A stretch of 64,000 bases of DNA, taken from the NCBI GenBank assembly GCA_037355855.1, contig CM074766.1:682001-746000 (forward strand). The letters run 5' to 3'. The notes beneath the pieces were generated by a model. The model ran no database searches. It had not been told where the DNA came from and saw nothing but the letters and a program-made list of their open reading frames with translations. The position numbers and the translations under genes are program-made. Source of the stretch: Pseudo-nitzschia pungens (Eukaryota > Bacillariophyta > Bacillariophyceae > Bacillariales > Bacillariaceae). Of this stretch, positions 46,249 to 56,900 are shown piece after piece. Positions within the stretch are counted from its first letter, which is position 1. Each line of letters starts with the position of its first letter.

Positions 46249-48452
46249 ACACGATTCCGCCGCGGACTCGACCCAGAAGCAGCGGCAGCAACAAAAAACA
46301 ACGAATCGAACCGCCGATGGATTCGTCGGAATCCTCCCCGACCGAAGACGAAACCATCGCTGCGTCCGCGGCATTGCGTCTCTCGGAGAAACTTTCACCG
46401 CCGCCCGGTGGTGCCGGCCCTCCCGCCGCGAATGAAACGTCCGATGCCGCCGGTGATTCCGGCAGAGACCGCAATCACAATACCAATACCAATACTACTA
46501 CTACCAATAATGCAACTACCACTGCTACCAACGGCAAGGAATCGGCGCCCCGGTTCGAGGCCCTGAAACGGAGAGACTCGGCGCAAATACGGGTAACGGA
46601 AGACATACACGACGTGTTTCCGCCCCGTTCCAAGTACCGGGAATTGTGGAGCCAGTCCGGCATATCGCTCAACAAGGGGCACTCGGCGGCGGCGATCGGC
46701 ATGAACCAGTTGAGGCTGCCGGAAGAATTGCTCCGGGAGGAAGACCTTGACGCGGACGCGGAACGCGACGCACACGGCGGCCGAAGCGACAACGACGACC
46801 ACAACGACGACGACGCAGATGACAATCATCGCGACGATGCCGCGGCTCCTTCCACCCCGATCCACACCCGATCCGGTGACGACGACTCGTCCGCCTTTCT
46901 TTCGTCCTCGAAGGATTTTCGCAAGGATCGGCTGTTTCACCGGTATTGCAAGGACGCCAAGCTGCTGGAAGAAATCCGCAAGGACGTGGTCCGAACCCAT
47001 CCCCACCTGCGTTTCTACCTGGAACCCAGGCACAACCTCGGAATCCGGAGACACGCCGCCATCGAACGCGTGCTGTTCGTCTGGGCCAAGCTCAACGGCA
47101 ATCTCTACGTGCAGGGAATGAACGAAATCGTCGGGACCATATACTACGTCCTGGCCAACGACCGGAGCACGTCGGAAGCGGTCGCCGGCCCGAACCGCGG
47201 GGAGGATCGGCGGCACTGCTGGGCGGACCACGCCGAAGCCGACACCTATTACCTCTTCCACACGCTCATGAACACGATGGACATCCGGGACGTCTTTGTC
47301 GCGGATCTCGACCACGACGCGACCGTGGGACTGCACGCCAGAATCCAAAAGATCGAGGTCCTCCTGAAGCAACACGATCCGGAGGTGTACAACCACCTCA
47401 AGTCGAACCTCGGCCTCAACGCGAGCTTCTACGCCATTCGGTGGCTCACCACGCTGCTGTCCCGGGAGTTTCTCCTGCCGGACACGATCCGGCTGTGGGA
47501 CAGCATGTTCGCCAGCACCCACAAGGAAAACTTTCTCCGGTACGTCTGCGCGTCCATGGTGATGGCCGTCCGGGACCGGCTCTTCCGGGGAGATTTCGGG
47601 ACCTGCCTGAAGCTCTTGCAGAATTATCCCAGCGGAGACATTGGCATGGAGGAGCTCCTGGAATCCTCGCGAGCTCTGTGGATGTACGAGACGCAGATTT
47701 CCCTGGCCTGCCAAAAGGGAGGGATTTCCCTCCGCCAGGCCCTCAAGGTGCTCCCGCCACCCCCCGGGGTCATCATGGCCTTTGGAAAGCCGGGATCCCC
47801 GCGGATGTTGCGGCGGCAGCAGCAGCAAACACCATCGAAGCCGGCCCTCGAAACCAATCTGGGAGTGAACGTCCGGGAAAAACTCCGAAACGTCGGTGCG
47901 GCGGCGGCCGCCAACCAACGGGTGAGCGAAATGATGGGAAAGGCCCAGCGCATGTGGAACAACGCCCGGAATTCCGGGTCCAACCACAGCGGCAAGACCG
48001 GAAGCGAGGACACCGCGAACGCGAACCTAATCGTCTCTCCGGGCTCGGCCGAAAACACCGATCCGGCGTCCGCCTCCAATTCCAATTCCAATTCCAATTC
48101 CAATTCCAATTCGAATGGTTCGAACGAGATCTCCTGCGACGAAACGGAAGGATGGGACATCATCGACAGCATCATCGACGGCAGCTCGGACGTCTCGCTT
48201 CCCGGGGTTCCGCGCTCGGCGACCCTTTCCGAGACGCCGGGGAGCCGATCGTCCGGGAAGCGGTCCCCGACCGATTCCGCCGCCCGCCACCCCGCGACCG
48301 TGTCCCCCAAGAATCTATGGAACCGGATCTGCGACGTCGGGGACGGCCACGTGGACGGCGCGCAGTCCGGTGGCACCAGCAGCAGCAACAACGACAAGAA
48401 CAGCAACGGGTCGAAGAGGAACGCTCCGTTCTGGAATCGCGTGCGACGATAG
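45287..48452 (+). CDS. TBC-domain Rab GTPase-activating protein, TBC1D13-like, with low-complexity insert and frame change
   Basis: The N-terminal part (start at 45287, or 45323) reads through a Q12 tract, an HSHSHSHS tract and the first TBC helices: VALLRKLCSQGGGIPD and HRAIAWRILLEQLPVSDIF. A long Asp/Gly/Asn low-complexity insert follows. The rest lies in the next frame: FHRYCKDAKLLEEIRKDVVR, LYVQGMNEIVG, FYAIRWLTTLLSREF, TIRLWDSMFAS and a Ser/Asn-rich tail ending WNRVRR. The catalytic arginine finger (IRKDVVRT) and glutamine finger (YVQG) are both intact, so GAP activity is expected. TBC proteins speed GTP hydrolysis by Rab GTPases and control vesicle traffic. The frame moves by +1 between about 46100 and 46310. 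An A6 run at 46291-46296 is a candidate indel; a short intron with a weak donor (GTGGCA, about 46164) and acceptor (CCAG, about 46273) is the alternative. Confidence 0.8.
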
Positions 48453-49118
48453 CTTCCGATCGGATCGGTTGCGTTTTTTTTTTTTTGGGTTCGTTGCGTT
48501 GCGTTGCGTTGACTCGGGGAGGGAATGTTGCCGCCATTTTGATCGTTGTCGCCGGTACGCGGAAGCGTGTGGAACGGGAGACGAGAAAGAATCGGGGCAC
48601 TGCATCCTACGCATTCTATTATTATTATTATTATTTTAAAATACTCTCCGTTGCTAGTAGAGTATTGTTTTTGTGTGATAGCAGGACAGGTACGGTACAC
48701 GCAGCATGGATTGTTGAAATCCTTTTTTTGCTTCTTTGTATCCACTGTGTATCCACTACAGTGCGATGGAAAGCCCTTGGCGCCGTAGCAATGCATGCCG
48801 CGTCGCCGCTCGGGTCATGTGCAATCGACACCGCAAAAAAGGCAGGACCACACCGGTCCACCTTTTGAAACGAAACATTTTTGAAATAATAATGATATTG
48901 TATCATCTAGTACGGTCAAATGATACTGCAACACCATTTTTGGCACGGTAACGCCCTCGATGGCACTGTGCTGGTCCATTCGAAACGAAGGTTCGTCGTG
49001 GCATCCTCGGATTAAAAAACAAGCATTGACAACTGCAAATTTACATGGACGTCCATCTATCAATAGAAAAAACTAAAACGAAACAATATTCAAACTTTAC
49101 CGTTCTGTTTGGCTTTGG
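48453..49118. other. Convergent intergenic spacer
   Basis: Between the 3' ends of the TBC gene and the membrane-protein gene. A T13 run at 48474-48486 and ATT repeats at 48617-48637 are present. No gene recognised. Confidence 0.5.
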
Positions 49119-50022
49119 TCAGCAGGCACCGGGGTGTTGGTGCTTCGCCCGTTCCTTCCCGGAATGCGAGATGCGTCTCGTGCCCAAAGATTCTTTGTGC
49201 CGGTACCGCCGGTGGCGCTTCCGTCGAATATAGGAGGAACGACCAATCTCGTCCCCGTCCCCGTCTTCTCCATCGGATTCGGAGAAAACCACCCAGATGG
49301 TGTACATGATGATCAGGCACCCGCAAGATCCGGCAAAGAGAGTGACCCCCTGTGCTACGGCGTTGACTTCAAGGATTGACCACGATACCAAGCACACACT
49401 GGCGATGTAACAGAACGTACCCAACATGAACTACAGCCGTGCCGATGCATTATTTATGAGAGTGTGCATGTTGGTTGTTTCAAAGAAGCACGGAGCAATG
49501 GAAGGAGAAGACACCCGAGCGTGTGAGCGCTTTGCAAACCACAACAATAACACGAGGGGTTGGATTCCACTCCACTCCATGAATCACACACACAGGCTAT
49601 GGGATGCGTGGAACACCGCACCGCACGGCACCGAACCAACCCACCTTGAACCACGGAAGGTGCGCCAGGACCCCGTGCCGGTTCATCCATCGGAGAGCCG
49701 CCCTCGGAGACTTTTGTGTGAGGGACCGATACAGAAAGGCCGAGGCCAGCGCCGAGCAGGTGCAACCGTGCACCGAGAGAATCGCCAGCGTATAGGCCGC
49801 CAAATCGATTCTCGAGGTATCGGCTCCAATGTCCATTTCCCACGAATTGGTAAGGGCGAACCCGCCCAGGACGGCCGAGATCACCCCCGTATTGACCTGG
49901 TCGTCCCGGAATCTCTCGTAGGCCGCTTCCACGATGCTGTCGTCGTCCTCCTGCTCCTCTTCTTCCGTGTCGATGTCATCACCGAGTTGTGTCATTTCGT
50001 TCGTCTTTGTAATTCTCTCCAA
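49119..50022 (-). CDS. Small polytopic membrane protein of unknown function (229 aa)
   Basis: Two exons, 50022-49645 and 49430-49119, joined in phase 0 across a 214-bp GT-AG intron (HLPWFK-FMLGTFCYIAS). The N terminus is acidic and cytosol-like (IDTEEEEQEDDDS). Four hydrophobic segments can be seen: VNTGVISAVLGGFALTNSW, IDLAAYTLAILSVHGC with ALASAFLYRSL, GTFCYIASVCLVSWSIL, and VTLFAGSCGCLIIMYTIWV. The C terminus is acidic and then basic (YIRRKRHRRYRHK). No transporter or enzyme signature is recognised. Only the splice gives the third and fourth segments their place in one protein, which supports the model. Confidence 0.7.
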
Positions 50023-50411
50023 CGATTGTTGTCAAGAGTCGTGGATTGTAGAAAGGATGGACTGGAAGAATTTTTTTATTTTAAAAAAGAAAAGGCCGGG
50101 ACCGATCATTCGGTAACTTTTAAAAGCTTACCGGGTAATTACCGTAACCTTATCGTACGGTGTCAAAATAAGTATTAGTACCCAGTGGTTTGGTACCGGT
50201 ATCATCGCACGCTTCGATGAGATGGGGAACTGAGTGAGGAGTCGTCGACAATCCGAAAAGAATGCCCGACATTTCACGGGGATGGGTATTCTTCTTTGTT
50301 GAGTTTGGGATTGGACCTCGGGGGGTAGTGGAGTTGTAGCCAGCTATTCACGGCCTCTTGCCTGGATGAGTTTTAATTTTGATTGTTTTTTAGGGATTTG
50401 TTTTACCTAAG
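50023..50411. other. Intergenic spacer at the edge of the satellite domain
   Basis: Upstream of the membrane-protein gene. Contains GTAACCTTATCGTACGG at about 50146-50162. TAGTGGAGTTGTA at 50327-50339 is the inverse of TACAACTCCACTA at the end of the following repeat. No gene recognised. Confidence 0.45.
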
Positions 50412-50706
50412 AATATTATGCCGATTTCTCATAAAACCAGTAATACTACAACTTGGACGTAAATATAATATGCCGATTGACTCAAAAACCGATCGATTAA
50501 TATAGCTATTTCTTTATTTTCACCGCAACGAATGTCCTCGGTTTTAAGCGTTGAAATACTACTGGCTCTACGCACTAAAAACACTAATTTTCAGTTTTTA
50601 CCAAAACCCCGTTTCTCACACTCTTCTGCTTCTTAAGGAAGTTAAAGTTACGTTGATAAATGTAATTAAAGTTAGGGATAATCATTTACAACTCCACTAA
50701 TTAGAG
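50412..50706 (+). repeat. Left copy of a ~300-bp direct repeat bounding the satellite domain
   Basis: Shares long identical stretches with 62800-63114 in the same orientation: GAATGTCCTCGGTTTTAAGC, CTGGCTCTACGCACTAAAAA, TTCTTAAGGAAGTTAAAGTT and TACAACTCCACTAATT at the end. Divergence is roughly one base in ten by eye. No open frame. Confidence 0.9.
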
Positions 50707-50768
50707 GCAGCGCACGAGTGGCGCTCGGAACGCAGATACGACAAATGAAGTCGAAGGGAACGCAGATG

Positions 50769-51870
50769 GGATACAGGGTGCTAAGATATAGACGGAACTG
50801 TAGAATGGAATAGACAGGATGCTAGACAGGATGCTAGGCCATTGTAGTAGGATTAGTACTAGATCTACATACCCCAGCTCTTAGCACCTCTTTATTTTAT
50901 TAGAGATACAGGGTGCTAAGATATAGACGGATCTGTAGACCGGAATAGACAGGATGCTAGACAGGATGCTAGGCCATTGTAGTAGGATTAGTACTAGATC
51001 TACATACCCCAGCTCTTAGCACCTCTATATTTTATTAGAGATACAGGGTGCTAAGAAATAGACGGAACTGTAGAACGGAATAGACAGGATGCTAGACAGG
51101 ATGCTAGGCCATTGTAGTAGGATTAGTACTAGATCTACATACCCCAGCTCTTAGCAACTCTATATTTTATTAGAAATACAGGGTGCTAAGATATAGACGG
51201 AACTGTAGAATGGAATAGGAGATACTAAACAGGATGCTAGACAGGATGCTGGGCTGTTGTAGTAGGATTAGTACTAGATCTACATACCCCAGCTCTTAGC
51301 ACCTCTATATTTTATTAGAGATACAGGGTGCTAAGAAATAGACAGAACTGTAGAATGGAATAGGGGATACTAAACAGGATGCTAGACAGGATGCTGGGCT
51401 GTTGTAGTAGGATTAGTACTAGATCTACATACCCCAGCTCTTAGCACCTCTATATTTTATTAGAGATACAGGGTGCTAAGAAATAGACAGAACTGTAGAA
51501 TGGAATAGGGGATACTAAACAGGATGCTAGACAGGATGCTGTAGCATTGTAGTAGGATTAGTACTAGATCTACATACCCCAGCTCTTAGCACCTCTATAT
51601 TTTATTAGAGATACAGGGTGCTAAGAAATAGACGGATCTGTAGAATGGAATAGACAGGATACTAGACAGGATGCTGGGCAATTGTAGTAGGATTAGTACT
51701 AGATCTACATACCCCAGCTCTAGCACCTCTATACTTTATTAGAGATACAGGGTGCTAAGATATAGACGGAAGTCTAGAATAGAATAGGGGATACTAAACA
51801 GTATGCTAGACAGGATGCTGGGCCATTGTAGTAGGATTAGTACTAGATCATTCCAAAAGCAGTAGTAGTA
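50769..51870. repeat. Tandem array, eight units of about 135-145 bp
   Basis: Units begin GATACAGGGTGCTAAGA (50769, 50905, 51040, about 51175, 51320, 51465, 51610, 51742) and end CAGCTCTTAGCACCTC. GGTGCTAAGA and TCTTAGCACC are inverted repeats, so each unit can fold back. Within each unit, ACAGGATGCTAG occurs twice. The last unit is truncated. Confidence 0.9.
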
Positions 51871-51879
51871 TCAGTAGTT

Positions 51880-53609
51880 TTATTACATTTATCTTCTAGT
51901 AGGGACAAGCAAAGAATTAAATAAATAGGTACCTGGTTGGGCTACTACTAGTAGGGTAGTAGATAACATGAGTAACGTCTTGGTAAAGACCTTGTGAGCA
52001 TAGAATTGAGTTCTGGTACCATACATAATGCGTACCATACGGTATGTATGAATCAGTCTGTAATTGTTATGCTCAAAATCGTACAATTTTTTATGATTTG
52101 ATTATGAGGCAAGATTACTTTTACTTTAATCATCTAGTACTACCATTACCATACTATTAGTGGCAGTAGTATTAGATTCATCTTAAGGGACGTGTCTAGA
52201 ATCAAATAGGGATAGATTTTGGTTTGGTTACTACTAGTACTAGTAATGGCAATAGAATTAGATTCATCCAGGGATGAGCCTAGAATCAAAAAATATGGAA
52301 GGATTTTGTTTGGCCTATATGTTGTACTACGTACTGGTAGATGGCTTGTTAACCTTAGGGTACGGACCTTGTGAACATAGAATTGAGTTCTGGTACCATA
52401 CATAATACGTACCATACGGTATGTATGAATCAGTCTGTAATTTTTATGTTCAAAATTGTACAATTTATTATGAGTGGATTACGAGTTAAGATTACTGGTA
52501 CTTTAATCAGCTAGTACTACTACCGTACTATTATTGGCAGTAGTATTAGATTCATCTAGAGGGACATGTCTAGAATCAAATAGGGATAGATTTTGGTTTG
52601 GTTACTACTAGTAATGGCAATAGAATTAAATTCATCAAGGGATGAGCCTAGAGTCCAAAAATATGGAAGGTTTTTTGTTTGGCCTTCATGTACTATTAAT
52701 ACCGTATGGTACTAGTAGATGGCTTGTTAACCTTACGGTATAGACCTTGTGAGCATAGAATTGAGTTTTGGTACCATACCTAGTACATACAGTAGTATGT
52801 ATGAATCATTCTGTAATTTTTATGTTCAATCAAAATCGTACAATTTTTTTTGGTACCATACGTAATAGAGTTCATCCAGGGATGAGCCCAGAATCAAAAA
52901 ATACGGAAGGATTTTGTTTGGCCTTTGTGTTGTAGTACGTACCGGTAGATGGCTTGTTAACCTTAGCGTAAGGTTACGAACCTTGTGAGCATTTTTAGCA
53001 TGCGTTGGATCCCTCATAGACCAAAAAATGCAAATGGGACACCACACCTGGGGTATAAAATGGGTCTCTTTGGAACAGAAGTGAAGGTACAAGAACTCTC
53101 TTCTTGCTTCTATCACCTATTGCTAGACAAAAGTTTAGTGTCTTAGCTTTCGAAAGAACCTTCCTAGAGGTTCAAATGCCAGGTATAAGCCTTTCTTGCG
53201 GTGAAATCACATTTGCAGGGCGGTACAGTCCCTGTTCAAGTCACAATGAAAGGTAGACCAATACAACTGAGTTAACTAGTGTCTAACCAGGCATAAGGAC
53301 ATAGTTGAGGAGAGTTCAACCCAAAAAGAACGATTTGAATTGGTTGAAAATTGATCCATAGTCAACCTTGTATGTGCTAGGTGGTCAGTTATTTCAGAAC
53401 GGAGGTAGTAGTAATAGCTAAGAATACCGGTAATTTAATCAACTAGTACTACTACTACTATTAGTTGCAGTACTAGTATTAGATCCATCTAGAGGGACAT
53501 GTCTAGAATCAAATAGGCATAGATTTTGGTTTGGTTACTACTAGTATTAGTGGCAATAGAATTAGATTCATCCAGGGATGAGCCTAGAATCAAAAAATAC
53601 AGAAGGATT
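51880..53609. repeat. Array of ~370-bp units, left part
   Basis: Recurring blocks: TTAGATTCATCT, AGGGACATGTCTAGAATCAA, GATGAGCCTAGAATCAAAAA, GATGGCTTGTTAACCTTA, GAATCAGTCTGTAATTTTT and TTCAAAATCGTACAATTTTT. Start blocks at about 52155 and 52532 are 377 bp apart. A non-repeat island lies at about 52985-53400. The array continues at 59323 after the retrotransposon. Confidence 0.88.
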
Positions 53610-53909
53610 TGTTACGGTCTAGAGTAGAAATATCGGAGTGGTATGAAAATTGTGAATGTTTAGATACTTTATTGAATATTGTTACGTGAGTTGAACCTCA
53701 AAATTAAGGTCGCGCGCATAGCCACATTTTGGCATGCGCTTGCCATAAATGTTGATTCATTGTCGATTCCCACGATTAGGCATATATCACCTTCTGGGAC
53801 TCAACTGAAATGTATTCATGATTGGATACATATATATAAAATATTCGATTCCCATATGGGATTCGGTTAATTATTCAATCGTGACTGCTGGCTACGCTAG
53901 CCCGTCACA
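53610..53909 (-). repeat. 3' LTR (left copy)
   Basis: 300 bp, starts TGTTACGG and ends CCGTCACA on the plus strand. No difference from the right LTR was seen by eye, and the longest open frame in both translates identically, indicating a very recent insertion. A TATATATAAAAT stretch near 53829 is on the plus strand. Confidence 0.95.
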
Positions 53910-53939
53910 TAGCGCCCCATGATTGAACGAATCCTATAC

Positions 53940-56900
53940 TTAAGCTGCCCAATGGATTGCTGAGTTGTCGGACTCGGAATGGTCCGTTGAGGGCTCTTTG
54001 TAAGGGGTTAACTTACGAATGTTAACGGTCTCGATGACCGTTGGAGTCTTCTGAATTTTGACAGTACCATTATCATGGACTTGGGCAATAGTGAATGGTC
54101 CTGTCTTTCGAGGCTGTAATTTGTCCGGATCCGGTTGTTGCATCCATACCTTATCATTGGGTTGAAAGGTATGTTCCTTGCGCTTAGCGTTATCTCTGAG
54201 CAGCGCCTTGTTAATCCCTTGTTGCCGGAGCTGTTGTAAGGCTAATAGGTTGGAAGTCAGGGGGAGATCAATTAGCATGTCCCGATTGAATACCAGGGCT
54301 CCTGGAGATGCTTGTAAGGCAGCATTGACAGCACACCTGGAGGCATGCATGCAGGTTGCCAGAGCGTTGTCCATGAGCTGACTGGCTCGGGTGTTGACTT
54401 GAGGAGGATTAACATGGACTAGCACGCGAAGGATGTCAGCAATTGTGTGATGGACTCTTTCACAGATGGCATTAGACTGTGGATTCTTCACTGTTGTTGG
54501 GACTGAATGGATTCCATACTGCTTGAGGGTAGTTTGAAATTCAGCCCCTAGGAATTCACCACCATTGTCGTGGATACATCTGATAGGTCTTGGGTATCTG
54601 GATAGCCAGCAATTCTTGAATTGATCTGATACATGCTGTGAGGACTTATCTCTGATTCTGATGATTTCAAGGAGATTGGTGACCGGATCGATGCAGGTTA
54701 GAGCTTTAAAATTGTAGCTCTTGCCTTGGGCTGTAATCTTCCATGGTCCTATGAGATCCACATGTACCTCATAGAATGGGGATAATGGCGCTTCTTTCGA
54801 TGGTAGTTTGCCATACTGGGAGTTCTGGTTCTTGTATTTGATGCAGTGATCTGGACATATGTAGGACTTGCATAAGCTGGTTAGATTATCAGCATAGAAT
54901 CGGGCTGAAATAGTCTGTTGTAATCTGGTGGATCCACAATGACCCAACAGGAGATGATACCACTGGATGGTATCATTAATGAGAGATGCTGGTATGTAGA
55001 TTCTCCAGCATTCGGGATTGGATTGGTTCGCGTAACAAAGTATCATGTTGCCTTCTAATTCTTGGTAGAAGAAGGTTTTCGATTGAGTCTTAAACTTGAT
55101 GGTTGGATCCTTCTGTTGATGAAGATAGATGTTGGAGTAGTTCACTGGGCATTCTAAGTCTTGGTTGTTAGGAAGGTTGATCAGACACTCATTGTTCAGC
55201 AAACAGGAGTACAATTCCTGATCTGCGTCATTGCATAAGTGCTGAAATAGGTTTGGGAACTCTGCTAGAAACAGTTCTTCATCTTGCTTGGGGACTTCAA
55301 GTTTTAGAAAATCAATAAGAGTGCCCTTACCAAGGGCTTCTTTCTTCCCCACAGTAGGTGGATCCATCCGGGGGAGCCTGGAGAAGGCATCAGCAAGAAC
55401 ATTCTTCTTGCCTTCAACGTAGGTGAGATTGACACCAAATTCTTCTAGGAAGAGCCTCCATCGGAGGACGCGTTGAACGGATAGGGTTCGGAAGGTAAGA
55501 TTCTTATGGTCAGTGTATACATTGATAACACCGCCTAGGAGCATTTTCCTGTACTCTTTGCAGCAGAGTACGATTGCTAGGAGTTCTTTCTCCGTAGTTG
55601 TATAATTCTTTTGGGCATCAGATAGTTTCTTGGACCAATATGCAATGGGCTTGCCATCTTGTATTATGGCAGCTCCTAATTGTAGGTCTGAGGCATCAGT
55701 GTACAGTTCAAAGGGCTTGTTAAGGTCTGGGTAGGTGTTCAGCGCATCTGCTGCCACCATTGCTTTCATCTCTTGAAAGGCTTTGTCTTGTGCAGGACCC
55801 CAAGTGAAAGCTGAGGGAGCTTTGCGTTGCTTGCCTTTGATGGCAGCTGCTTGAGGAGTCTTGGGGGTCCCAGTGATGTCAAAGAGAGGAGATAGGACAT
55901 GAGACCTTCGGGGCCACATGTCTCTGTAGTATCCAACTGCTCCTAGAAAGGATTTGACTTGGGTTATAGTTCGAGGTCTATCCATCTGTAGAATGGCTTC
56001 AATCTTCTTGCGCCATGGCTTAACTGCTGTGGGAGTCATCCAGTAGCCTAGGAAGTCAGTCTCTTGTACGGCCCAATCACATTTGAGTGGATTGCATTTA
56101 AGTCCATTTTGGTTGAGTCGGTCTAGGATCTTGTCAATGGTCTTCATGTGTAGATCAAAGGAGCCGTTGGTCCAAATGCCAATATCATCGATATAAACAG
56201 TGCAGTCAGTGTCTTGTAGGATATCTTCCATTAGTTGCTGGGCAACGTCTGGAGAAACCTTGACACCCATTGGTAGTCTTTGATACTCATAGCAGCCATA
56301 TGGCGTCACTATGGTACAGAGTTTCTTGCTTGCATCGTCCAGTTCAAAGCAGTAGTATTGCATGGACAAGTCAATCTTGGTGAAGTGAGTGTACTTGCCC
56401 CTCTTGTTCATGATATCCTGTATCCGGGGTATTGGATAAGGACGTCTTTCAAGCAGTTCATTGAGTTCTCTGAAGTCTGATACCCATCTAACTCTGTTGT
56501 CCTTCTTTGGAACAATAAAGGTAGGGAACGCCCATTCGGCCGGTCCAGTGCAACGCTTGAGGACTCCATCATTACAAAGATTCTGAAGTTCCCTTTTGAA
56601 TAGGTCTTCTCTTTTGTATGCAACTGGGTAAGGCCTTTTGTGTATGGGCTTGGATCCGGGCTTCAGTCTCAGGGAGATCTTCTTGTGTGGATATTTGCCT
56701 AGTTCTCCATTGAAGACGTTAGGGTATTTGCTTAGTATCGATTGGAACTGTTGCTGCTCTGCTGTGGACATGTGGGACTGTTGCTTGGCAACTGTGGATG
56801 GATCGGTTTCTTCGTAGGCCCTGTCTAGTATTACCTTGGACTTGTATGGATTAGCAAAGGATAGGTCGTCAGCGAAGAGTTCAGCATCTTCTAGTTCTTC

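Noticed and set aside
53679..53870. 63-codon frame present in both LTRs
   Set aside because: Identical in both copies because the LTRs are identical; it has no known domain and lies in regulatory sequence.
54178..54381. Small plus-strand frames inside the pol region
   Set aside because: Shadows of the intact pol frame on the other strand.
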